NCBI GenBank assembly: GCA_900554875.1
Contig: USJA01000090.1
Span: forward strand, 1-5,036
Origin: an uncultured Clostridium sp.
GTDB lineage: Bacteria > Bacillota > Clostridia > TANB77 > CAG-465
DNA length: 5,036 bases
Direction of reading: 5' to 3'
Below are positions 1 through 5,036 of the stretch, one piece after another. Numbering within the stretch: the first letter of the stretch is position 1; each line of letters starts with the position of its first letter. A model generated the notes under the pieces. The model was not told the DNA's origin. It saw only the letters and a program-made list of their open reading frames with translations, and ran no database searches. The position numbers were made by a program, and so were the translations under genes.

Positions 1-396
1 CAGATTATTAACTTCAACTTTTTTTTCAAATGACATATTATAGTTTTCTTTTACTAAGTTATTTATAACTTGATCTTTATTATATGATGTTATTTTATCT
101 ACTCCATAGGTTATTAAACTGAAAATACTTGCTACAATTAATACAATAAATGTCAGAATTATGCCAGCTGCATCATATTTTATATCTAAATATTCTTTTT
201 TACTATAGTAAATTACTTCAATTCCAAGTATTATTAAAATTACAGGCCAGAACATAGTTACATATTTTACTATTTGTATATCTAAAAATAGCTGCAAAAT
301 TATTAATACTCCAATTAAAACTAATGTGATTCCAAATGTTACTCTACCAACCCTCTTCACATTTTTTTTATTTTCCTCGTTTTTTACTTGTTCCAT
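1..396 (-). CDS. LiaI/LiaF-like membrane protein (DUF5668-type), C-terminus outside the window
   Basis: Translating the minus strand from ATG 396 gives 132 residues, open to the left edge, so the gene is partial. A clean AGGAGGT at 407-401 sits four bases before the ATG. After a short charged N-terminus (MEQVKNEENKKN) come hydrophobic helices at about residues 17-36 and 45-60: FGITLVLIGVLI, then FWPVILIILGIEVIYYSKK. A third helix follows at about 77-95 (IILTFIVLIVASIF), then a hydrophilic part beginning near ITSYNKDQ. The paired helices, with a WP at the head of the second, match what I know of the LiaI/LiaF-like transmembrane region (DUF5668) of Bacillota. Such proteins often carry an extracellular beta-rich C-terminal domain, which would lie beyond the edge. 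As fourth gene of the sigma-factor operon it is probably a membrane sensor or modulator of envelope stress. The family call rests on pattern recognition; its exact role is inferred. Confidence 0.75.
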   Translation of the reverse strand, partial: MEQVKNEENKKNVKRVGRVTFGITLVLIGVLIILQLFLDIQIVKYVTMFWPVILIILGIEVIYYSKKEYLDIKYDAAGIILTFIVLIVASIFSLITYGVDKITSYNKDQVINNLVKENYNMSFEKKVEVNNL

Positions 397-400
397 TTTA

Positions 401-407
401 ACCTCCT
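401..407 (-). promoter_or_regulatory. Ribosome binding site of the LiaI/LiaF-like gene
   Basis: AGGAGGT on the minus strand, in the 18-base gap after the TAG stop of the preceding gene and four bases before ATG 396. It supports a gene here although the reading frame runs off the window. Confidence 0.8.
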
Positions 408-414
408 AATTTTA

Positions 415-927
415 CTACTTTTTAGCTATACATTTTATACCAAATACAATGGATATAGAAGCAATTATAACCGGTGGCATATATCTCATTACAGTATTTA
501 TAGCTTTATATATTACTGGGATATTAAATTCATAGGAAAGTCTTCTTAAGACTGTACCAAATAACAAATATACTCCAAATATCAAAAGTATTACTCCAAG
601 AGTTGTCTTTTTACTATTTGTATTTTCTTTTCCTTTTCTGTTAAACATTTCTTTTATATCTTCACTATCCCAAATAAATATATCTTCTGGGTATTTATCT
701 TCCTCTTTTTTGTTTCGTATATTCCATGTATCAAAAAAGCTGTATGCATATATAACTATAGCAGGAATAGCAAATATTCCCATAGATGTTATAGCAGAAA
801 TACCTATTGTTAAACTAAAAAGTATAAGTATTGAAACTCCCCTTTTCATATATCCTTGATACATTTGCCCTATTCCAGGCAAGAAACTAAAACAAAAAGT
901 AAAAAATCCATTCTTTTTTTTCATCAT
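415..927 (-). CDS. TM2-like multi-pass membrane protein with a C-terminal LiaI-like helix pair
   Basis: The protein has 170 residues. The N-terminal half resembles TM2-type proteins: a first helix with the PGIGQMYQGYMKRG turn (about residues 17-30), then long hydrophobic stretches at about 31-45 and 48-65 ending in YSFFDTWNIRNK. A charged, probably cytoplasmic linker follows (about 70-106, with IFIWDSEDIKEMF). The C-terminal half has two more helices, GVILLIFGVYLLFG (about 111-124) and PPVIIASISIVFGIKCI (about 151-167), whose spacing and P-rich head resemble the LiaI/LiaF helix pair in the next gene. It overlaps the probable anti-sigma gene through ATGA. ATG 927 and ATG 924 are adjacent; a GGGGGAG lies four bases before the first and seven before the second, so 924 may be the true start (169 residues). 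It probably acts in the membrane with the sigma-factor operon; its biochemical role is unknown. Confidence 0.8.
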   Translation of the reverse strand: MMKKKNGFFTFCFSFLPGIGQMYQGYMKRGVSILILFSLTIGISAITSMGIFAIPAIVIYAYSFFDTWNIRNKKEEDKYPEDIFIWDSEDIKEMFNRKGKENTNSKKTTLGVILLIFGVYLLFGTVLRRLSYEFNIPVIYKAINTVMRYMPPVIIASISIVFGIKCIAKK

Positions 928-1298
928 TTTTCTCCCCCTTTTATATCTAATGGTTTCATAAGCATATCACTAAAACTTGAAAACACATCTTTAATATTTT
1001 CATTTGCAACATATAATTTTTCATTGCCGGCATATGAATTTTCACCATCAAAGTTTATGAATGATACTTTCCATACAATAATAGCAAAAGCTGTACAAGC
1101 TGCTATTTTACAAATATTTAAAAAATTACTAGTTGCTGCCTTTGGTGTCTTAGTTTTATTTATTAGCCTACTATTTATTTTCTTTTCTAACGTTGAAGGT
1201 ACTTCGATATCTTTAATTTCAATTTTATCTATATATTTATTAAATTCTTCTTCATTTTCTAATAAGTTATTTATTAATTTTATTTTTTCATCATTCAT
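924..1298 (-). CDS. Probable single-pass anti-sigma factor
   Basis: This is a 124-residue protein whose ATG overlaps the sigma-factor stop (ATGA at 1298-1295). AAGGAGGAG at 1317-1309, inside the sigma gene, is its ribosome site. Residues 1-60 are hydrophilic and probably cytoplasmic, with an acidic helical start and a basic segment (KKINSRLINKTKTPK) before the membrane. One hydrophobic helix spans about 61-83 (CKIAACTAFAIIVWKVSFI). Residues 84-124 would be extracytoplasmic and include an amphipathic stretch (IKDVFSSFSDMLMKPLDI). No HxxxCxxC zinc anti-sigma motif is present; the two cysteines lie at or in the membrane helix. The anti-sigma call rests on position, coupling and topology, the usual arrangement for ECF sigma partners, not on a recognised domain. 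The role would be to hold the sigma factor at the membrane until envelope stress releases it. Confidence 0.7.
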   Translation of the reverse strand: MNDEKIKLINNLLENEEEFNKYIDKIEIKDIEVPSTLEKKINSRLINKTKTPKAATSNFLNICKIAACTAFAIIVWKVSFINFDGENSYAGNEKLYVANENIKDVFSSFSDMLMKPLDIKGGEK

Positions 1299-1816
1299 AA
1301 GAAATCTTCTCCTCCTTCTTTTATCATAATTTCTTTTAGTATTTTTTTTGCTCTATATAACTGTGTCTTTAATGTCGCTTTTGTTTTATTTTCTCTTTTT
1401 GAAAGTTCATCAAGCGAAATTCCCCTTATATAGTAATCATATACTAAAGTTTTATATGGTTCTTTTAATTCTTTTATTTTGTTTTGTATGTATTCTATAT
1501 TTTCATTTTCAAGAATTTCTTTTTCTATGCTATTCTTTTCTTTGTACATATTAAGGATTTCAGGATCATCATCCGTCATATTTTCTATTTTTTTAGACGT
1601 ACTTTTTAAATAATCTCTACATTTATTAAGTGCAATTTTACATGTTATATTTTTTATTTCTTTTTCATTTAAATTCATATATTTATCAAAATTACAATAT
1701 AGAGCTAAATATGTTTCCTGAGTTAGATCCTCTGCATCTTTTGTATTTGATAGCATATCAAAACATATTTTGTATATAAGTTTAGAATATTTTTGTATTA
1801 TTAATTCAATGTTCAC
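1295..1816 (-). CDS. ECF-family RNA polymerase sigma factor
   Basis: The protein has 173 residues if started at GTG 1816. Region 2 covers about residues 3-80, with the hallmark DAEDLTQETYLALY (about 27-40) that contacts core polymerase and the -10 element. A charged linker follows (about 81-102). Region 4 is at about 115-165, with a helix-turn-helix in SLDELSKRENKTKATLKTQLYRAKKIL that would read the -35 element. The length is normal for a group 4 sigma factor. An in-frame TTG at 1834 would add six residues, but it overlaps the GGGGGAGGT ribosome site and has no site of its own. GTG 1816 lies seven bases after GGAGGT. It is first in an operon with a membrane partner and two envelope-type membrane proteins, so an envelope-stress regulon is the likely target. 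The family is certain; the stimulus is inferred. Confidence 0.93.
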   Translation of the reverse strand: MNIELIIQKYSKLIYKICFDMLSNTKDAEDLTQETYLALYCNFDKYMNLNEKEIKNITCKIALNKCRDYLKSTSKKIENMTDDDPEILNMYKEKNSIEKEILENENIEYIQNKIKELKEPYKTLVYDYYIRGISLDELSKRENKTKATLKTQLYRAKKILKEIMIKEGGEDFL

Positions 1817-1823
1817 ATATACT

Positions 1824-1829
1824 ACCTCC
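1824..1829 (-). promoter_or_regulatory. Ribosome binding site that sets the sigma-factor start
   Basis: GGAGGT on the minus strand, within GGGGGAGGT, seven bases before GTG 1816. The in-frame TTG at 1834 overlaps the upstream G-run, so it cannot use this site. An ATG at 1818 immediately reads into TGA and is not a gene start. Confidence 0.75.
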
Positions 1830-1850
1830 CCCAAAAAATATGTTACAATT

Positions 1851-1880
1851 AATATAACTGAATATTTTAAAAAAAGTTAA
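1851..1880 (-). promoter_or_regulatory. Possible sigma-A promoter of the ECF operon
   Basis: TTAACT (1880-1875), an 18-base spacer and TATATT (1856-1851) on the minus strand give 4/6 and 5/6 matches to the housekeeping consensus. They would place transcription start near 1844, a leader of about 28 bases before GTG 1816. The region is so AT-rich that chance matches are expected. ECF genes are often autoregulated, but I see no convincing ECF-type -35/-10 pair (no CGTC-like -10). Confidence 0.3.
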
Positions 1881-1882
1881 CA

Positions 1883-1915
1883 AAAAAGAGGTAAAATTAT
1901 ATATTACCTCTTTTT
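1883..1915 (-). terminator. Intrinsic terminator after the glycosyltransferase gene
   Basis: A perfect 12-bp inverted repeat pairs AAAAAGAGGTAA (1883-1894) with TTACCTCTTTTT (1904-1915) around a 9-base loop. On the minus strand the stem core GAGGTAA/TTACCTC is followed by a T-run. It lies 13 bases beyond the glycosyltransferase stop and ahead of the sigma-factor operon. The flanking A/T tracts make it look bidirectional, but no plus-strand gene approaches it. Confidence 0.85.
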
Positions 1916-1928
1916 ATATACAATAAAT

Positions 1929-3191
1929 TTATTTTTCCTTATTTAAAATACTATCTATATCAACAACTCTATCATGCTTTATTGGCTCCCATTTACAGTC
2001 TTTTTTTACCATACAGATTATATTAATTGGAATCCATGATACCATAAATATTGCTAGTGTAAAGATACCCTTAAATGTTTTTGCGAAACCTTTTTTCTCA
2101 AGCATTACGACAAATGCAGCTGTAGCAACTGTGCATATATATGCAAGTGCCATTGACATCATTTTATTGTTATATGCAAATTTTATAACGTCTGAAACGT
2201 TTAGTCCAAGTAAATTATATACAAACAACATGAAAATAACAACAAAGGTTATAACTTGTATAATTGGGGCAAGGAAAAATAGTCCCATATCCAAAGCTTG
2301 TGGTATCCCTTCTTTAAGCCAAGTTTTTATTAACTTTCCAGAATACTTATTCATACATTGTATTGTACCAACTGACCAACGTTTACGTTGTTTCCAAGAA
2401 GCACTAAATGATAAAGGTTGTTCATCATATGTAATTGCTTCTTTAACATATGCTATTCTTTCATTGTTTAGTGCACACTGTGCTGCAAATTCAATATCCT
2501 CAGTCATAGTAACTGTAGAGAAACCTCTTTCCTTTATAACATCTCTTGAAATAACAAATCCAGTCCCATTTATTGATGAAGACCATCCCATTTTCATTCT
2601 TGCTTCGTTAAAGAAGAAGTTTTGTACAAGATAGAACAATGAATAGCAACTTGATACCCAACTATCAGATGGATTTTTTGTATCTCTGTTACATTGTGCT
2701 ACCCTAAATCCAGAACATAGGGCATCATTCATCCTTCTTAAAAACTTTGGATGAACAATATTGTCAGCATCAAATATACAATATGCTTCATATTCAGGAT
2801 TATTATTCATCATAAAATCAAATGTAAATTTAAGTACATCTCCCTTTGATTTTACAGGAACTGTACAATTTATAATTTTTGCTCCCTTACTTCTTGCAAC
2901 TTCCTCAGTATTATCTGTACAATTATTTGGTATAACAAATACATCATAAAGATCCTTTGGATAATCCTGTTTATTCAAGCTTTCAAGTAGGTGACCTATA
3001 ACACTACTTTCATTTCTAGCAGCAATGAGAACCGCCATCTTTTTGGTTGGTTTATATTTTCTAATTTTATTTTTTCCTTTACTTTTTTTAAATACAAAAA
3101 GCCCTGTTACAAAATAATATAAAAAATATGCCATTATTATTATATCAATTGAGTAGTATAAAATTTTTAAAATAATTTTTAATACTTCCAT
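1929..3191 (-). CDS. Membrane-bound family 2 glycosyltransferase (cellulose-synthase-like)
   Basis: The protein has 420 residues from ATG 3191. A long hydrophobic N-terminal segment (about 4-34) is followed by a cytoplasmic GT-A domain (about 48-280) with AARNES (57-62), NNCTDNT (89-95), the metal- and nucleotide-sugar-binding DAD (D141, D143), TED (230-232, the likely catalytic-base region) and QRKRW (268-272, the QxxRW motif of processive-type enzymes). Three further hydrophobic regions follow at about 300-329, 343-363 and 374-394, then a short polar tail. The motif set is complete, so the gene looks intact. The family transfers sugars from nucleotide-sugars to a lipid or growing polysaccharide at the membrane; sugar and acceptor cannot be read from sequence. 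In-frame GTG 3200 lies inside the AAGGTGGAG ribosome site and is unlikely to be the start. It has its own strong promoter and terminator, so it is transcribed alone, with no other polysaccharide gene in view. Confidence 0.93.
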   Translation of the reverse strand: MEVLKIILKILYYSIDIIIMAYFLYYFVTGLFVFKKSKGKNKIRKYKPTKKMAVLIAARNESSVIGHLLESLNKQDYPKDLYDVFVIPNNCTDNTEEVARSKGAKIINCTVPVKSKGDVLKFTFDFMMNNNPEYEAYCIFDADNIVHPKFLRRMNDALCSGFRVAQCNRDTKNPSDSWVSSCYSLFYLVQNFFFNEARMKMGWSSSINGTGFVISRDVIKERGFSTVTMTEDIEFAAQCALNNERIAYVKEAITYDEQPLSFSASWKQRKRWSVGTIQCMNKYSGKLIKTWLKEGIPQALDMGLFFLAPIIQVITFVVIFMLFVYNLLGLNVSDVIKFAYNNKMMSMALAYICTVATAAFVVMLEKKGFAKTFKGIFTLAIFMVSWIPINIICMVKKDCKWEPIKHDRVVDIDSILNKEK

Positions 3192-3194
3192 AAT

Positions 3195-3203
3195 CTCCAC
3201 CTT
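3195..3203 (-). promoter_or_regulatory. Ribosome binding site that sets the glycosyltransferase start
   Basis: AAGGTGGAG on the minus strand, ending three bases before ATG 3191; its AAGG part is eight bases away. The upstream in-frame GTG (3200-3198) is part of this site and is preceded only by A/T sequence, so ATG 3191 is preferred and the protein is three residues shorter than the longest frame. Confidence 0.7.
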
Positions 3204-3224
3204 TTTAATAAAACTCTATTTATC

Positions 3225-3253
3225 ATTATACCACCATTTTTTCCTTATGTCAA
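3225..3253 (-). promoter_or_regulatory. Consensus sigma-A promoter of the glycosyltransferase gene
   Basis: TTGACA (3253-3248), exactly 17 bases, then TATAAT (3230-3225) on the minus strand: a perfect match to both hexamers with ideal spacing. Transcription should start near 3218, giving a leader of about 27 bases to ATG 3191. The perfect match suggests strong expression independent of the upstream pseudopilin pair, unless repressed. Confidence 0.88.
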
Positions 3254-3306
3254 ACATTGTATACGTTTAAGATATTTTGTAATAAAAATGAAATATTTGT
3301 AAAATA

Positions 3307-4335
3307 TTATACACCAAATTGTACAATTTGGCCATTTCCCGCATTATCTTCAACATAAATTGATATATACGAAGTATCTTTATCTACTTCTATAATATTA
3401 TCTTTAACTTCTTTTCCATTATTATTAAAATATATTTTTCCAGTATTTGTGTTATCTATTTTGCCTGTATCATACTTTAAAACTTTTATTCCGCTAGTTA
3501 AATCATTTGTAACAACCTTATATATTTTTTTATCCATATTAAAATCATTAATCTTTGAAATATAAACTTCGGGTAAGTCCTTATCAATATTATCAACTTT
3601 TAAACTTGCATTCTTTTCTTCTCCATTATCATTATATTTTATATTAATATATCCATTATTTTCAATTTCAAATGTATAAGTTATATATATATCATCTTGA
3701 ATTTTGTTATAATTAGTTATACTACTACCATTAAAAGTTGGGTCATTACACTCATATTTTAAAGGAACTTTTATACTGCATTTAACATCATTATTTGACC
3801 ATTCTTTGGGATTTGTTTCAAAAATAATAGCACTTGAAGCAGTGACTTCACTTGATTTGCTATTATATTCTAATAAATTTTTTAATTCATCTGTTAATGT
3901 ATAATATGTATTATTTCCAATTTTTAGTCCTTTAGCATAATATACGATTCCTGTTTTAATTGAAAAAACATATATATCATCATCAGTTTGACTTACACCT
4001 CTAGTTAAGCTATTTAAGTCAAGTTTTGTATAATCAATCTTGCTTAAGTATAATTTATTATCTATTATTTCTTCTGCATTATCAGTAAACTGCTTTTTTA
4101 CATCAGAAGATGCTCCAGTTAAATCTATTGTAACAAAATCTGAAATTGGATAATCTCCATCATTTTTTGTTCTATATCCATCAACACTCTCTTGTACCAT
4201 CTTAATTTCCGATGCAAATACAATCTTTTTAGATGTATTTGCAGTATTAATTCCTGTGTAAGTTATTACAGAAACTAAGGTAATCATTACAGCAATTGTT
4301 ACTACTAATGTAACCATTGCTATTCCTTTTTTCAT
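3307..4335 (-). CDS. Prepilin-type (pseudopilin-like) exported protein with a C-terminal Ig-like module
   Basis: The protein has 342 residues. The N-terminus MKKG-IAMVTLVVTIAVMITL is a short basic leader, a probable prepilin-peptidase site after G4 and a hydrophobic helix to about residue 27. A polar helix follows (ASEIKMVQESVDGYRTKNDGDYP, about 41-63) as in pseudopilins. Mature position 5 is Thr (T9), not the usual Glu. Residues 64-165 form a globular part with VYYAKGLKIGNNTYYTLTDEL (about 131-151). Residues about 166-342 look beta-rich, in Ig-like style: DNIDKDLPEVYISK, NDLTSGIKVLKYD, and IYVEDNAGN near the end. The start is secure: AGGAGGTG lies seven bases upstream and contains the stop of the LamG gene. 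The protein is probably exported and anchored or assembled through the N-terminal helix, with the C-terminal part outside the cell. No prepilin peptidase or assembly ATPase is in view, so pilus formation is inference. Confidence 0.8.
   Translation of the reverse strand: MKKGIAMVTLVVTIAVMITLVSVITYTGINTANTSKKIVFASEIKMVQESVDGYRTKNDGDYPISDFVTIDLTGASSDVKKQFTDNAEEIIDNKLYLSKIDYTKLDLNSLTRGVSQTDDDIYVFSIKTGIVYYAKGLKIGNNTYYTLTDELKNLLEYNSKSSEVTASSAIIFETNPKEWSNNDVKCSIKVPLKYECNDPTFNGSSITNYNKIQDDIYITYTFEIENNGYINIKYNDNGEEKNASLKVDNIDKDLPEVYISKINDFNMDKKIYKVVTNDLTSGIKVLKYDTGKIDNTNTGKIYFNNNGKEVKDNIIEVDKDTSYISIYVEDNAGNGQIVQFGV
3314..3331. repeat. Perfect 18-bp palindrome at the end of the pseudopilin gene
   Basis: CCAAATTGTACAATTTGG reads identically on both strands. 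It encodes the near-terminal residues QIVQFG of the pseudopilin, and the stop is at 3309-3307. In RNA it could fold as a 7-bp stem with a 4-base loop. The bases after it on the minus strand are T/A-rich but have no solid T-run, so it is at best a weak terminator or an mRNA 3'-end stabiliser. No better terminator is visible between here and the next promoter. Confidence 0.5.
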
Positions 4336-4342
4336 ACAAATA

Positions 4343-4350
4343 CACCTCCT
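4343..4350 (-). promoter_or_regulatory. Ribosome binding site of the pseudopilin overlapping the LamG stop codon
   Basis: AGGAGGTG on the minus strand, seven bases before ATG 4335. The TAG stop of the LamG gene (4351-4349) shares the first bases of this site, so ribosomes finishing the LamG protein end on the next gene's ribosome site, which points to translational coupling. Confidence 0.85.
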
Positions 4351-5036
4351 ATTTTATACCATACCTTGCTTTATCTACAATATAATTATGCTTTATTTCT
4401 TCTTCTGTTAAGGCTCTATTATATATTCTTATTGAATATATTTTTCCTTTCATTCTATAGTTATTATTTCCATAAAAGCCAAAAGCTATTGGATAGGATG
4501 ATGGAAGAGCCCATGATTCACTTGCTAAATTGTTTGTCAATCTTTCTGAATTAAGATACATTAAATCTGGATCATATTGCACTGATATTGAATTTTTCTT
4601 ATACAAATTCTCTACCAAATACCTTTTCTTCACATGCCCTAAAGAAAAACCTTTATCTTTTACTGGACTCCATGCCATACATTTTAAATTATTTCCAAAA
4701 GAGGCTATATATACATATTCATTTTTTTCTTCTAGTTCCAATACTATTTCCACGGATACAACATCTAATGCTTTTTCTGAATACATTTTAGAGTCGTTAC
4801 CATTAAGATACATATTATTAGAATTTATTACAACATTTTCTAATGTAAGATCATTATTATTTCCACTTAGGTCTTCCCATATACTACTACTTGTACTATG
4901 TCCATTTCTCGTGTTTTTTACTCCATCAAGTAACAGTACAAGCCCATTACTTACATAGTCCATAATATTATTTTCATTTAATCTAATATATTCTATGTGA
5001 TAATTTCCTGATTTATCTTCAATATATACTGTTATA
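4349..5036 (-). CDS. LamG/concanavalin A-like domain surface protein, N-terminus outside the window
   Basis: The frame is open from the right edge; 228 residues are visible before TAG. The first 24 (ITVYIEDKSGNYHIEYIRLN) resemble the end of the Ig-like module in the downstream pseudopilin. A complete LamG-type beta-sandwich follows: NGLVLLLDGVKNTRNGHS (visible residues about 30-47), IWEDLSGNNNDLTLENV, central strands, then MKGKIYSIRIYNRALTEEEIKHNY near the C-terminus, the typical closing strand and helix of LamG_3-like domains. The ATG at 4963 is an internal Met: it has no ribosome site (only A/T upstream) and the frame continues through it with conserved sequence. Such domains bind carbohydrate or protein ligands outside the cell, so an exported adhesin-like role is likely. 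By analogy with its neighbour the missing N-terminus may hold a prepilin-type leader, but that cannot be seen. The ligand is unknown. Confidence 0.85.
   Translation of the reverse strand, partial: ITVYIEDKSGNYHIEYIRLNENNIMDYVSNGLVLLLDGVKNTRNGHSTSSSIWEDLSGNNNDLTLENVVINSNNMYLNGNDSKMYSEKALDVVSVEIVLELEEKNEYVYIASFGNNLKCMAWSPVKDKGFSLGHVKKRYLVENLYKKNSISVQYDPDLMYLNSERLTNNLASESWALPSSYPIAFGFYGNNNYRMKGKIYSIRIYNRALTEEEIKHNYIVDKARYGIK

Noticed and set aside
856..1329. Long plus-strand open frame opposite the probable anti-sigma factor and the start of the TM2-like gene
   Set aside because: It is a frame shadow: rich in Phe, Ser, Leu and Ile from A/T-rich antisense sequence, with no ribosome site, and it covers two well-coupled minus-strand genes.
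1838..1845. TGTAACA upstream of the sigma gene as an ECF-type -35 element for autoregulation
   Set aside because: There is no CGTC-like -10 at the right distance, and the expected -10 position falls in the T-run, ribosome site and start region.
2131..2634. Plus-strand open frame inside the glycosyltransferase gene
   Set aside because: It lies wholly opposite conserved glycosyltransferase motifs and has no ribosome site or recognisable domain.
3271..3306. Near-repeated ATATTTTGTAA-like stretches after the pseudopilin gene
   Set aside because: They are imperfect, very AT-rich and short; no GC-containing stem or T-run makes them a terminator, and no repeat unit recurs elsewhere in the window.
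4366..4958. Several plus-strand open frames opposite the LamG gene
   Set aside because: They are low-complexity antisense frames overlapping one another; the minus-strand LamG domain explains the sequence.
1..5036. Mobile element, CRISPR array, tRNA/rRNA or riboswitch
   Set aside because: No transposase or integrase frame, no regularly spaced repeats, no tRNA-like cloverleaf and no long structured leader were seen; the only non-coding gaps are about 95 and 115 bases.

Overview
The window is a strongly AT-rich stretch of bacterial DNA in which every supported gene lies on the minus strand, so transcription runs from high to low coordinates. It suggests a low-GC Bacillota (Firmicutes), most likely an uncultured gut Clostridia or related Bacilli lineage. 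The reasons are the strong AGGAGG-type ribosome sites, A/T-rich codon use, a LiaI/LiaF-like envelope-stress protein and an exported LamG-domain protein of a kind common in such genomes. TGA is used as a stop at two gene ends and tryptophan is TGG, so the standard bacterial code applies rather than the mycoplasma code. The taxonomy is inferred from style, not from a marker gene.

Region 1 (5036 to 3307) is a surface/pseudopilin pair. The first gene enters from beyond the right edge. Its visible part begins with the tail of a beta-sandwich module (VYIEDKSGN) and continues into a complete LamG/concanavalin A-like domain. It stops inside the ribosome site of the second gene, a 342-residue protein with a short prepilin-type leader, one hydrophobic helix and a large exported domain. 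That domain ends in a related module (IYVEDNAGN). The two are almost certainly co-transcribed and translationally coupled.

Region 2 (3306 to 1883) is a single-gene unit: a textbook sigma-A promoter (TTGACA, 17 bp, TATAAT), a membrane family 2 glycosyltransferase of 420 residues, and an intrinsic terminator.

Region 3 (1880 to the left edge) is a tightly packed operon: ECF sigma factor, small single-pass probable anti-sigma factor, TM2-like membrane protein, and a LiaI/LiaF-like membrane protein that runs off the window. The first three overlap through ATGA junctions. The layout is that of a cell-envelope stress regulon: the sigma factor is held by a membrane partner, and the two downstream membrane proteins probably sense or modulate the signal.

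Start codons were re-evaluated. The glycosyltransferase most likely starts at ATG 3191 and the sigma factor at GTG 1816, in each case because the upstream alternative overlaps the ribosome site. The LamG protein has no start within the window. No stretch over 300 bases lacks a gene; the two real gaps (1835-1928 and 3192-3306) hold the terminator and the promoters. No RNA gene, insertion sequence or CRISPR array was seen.
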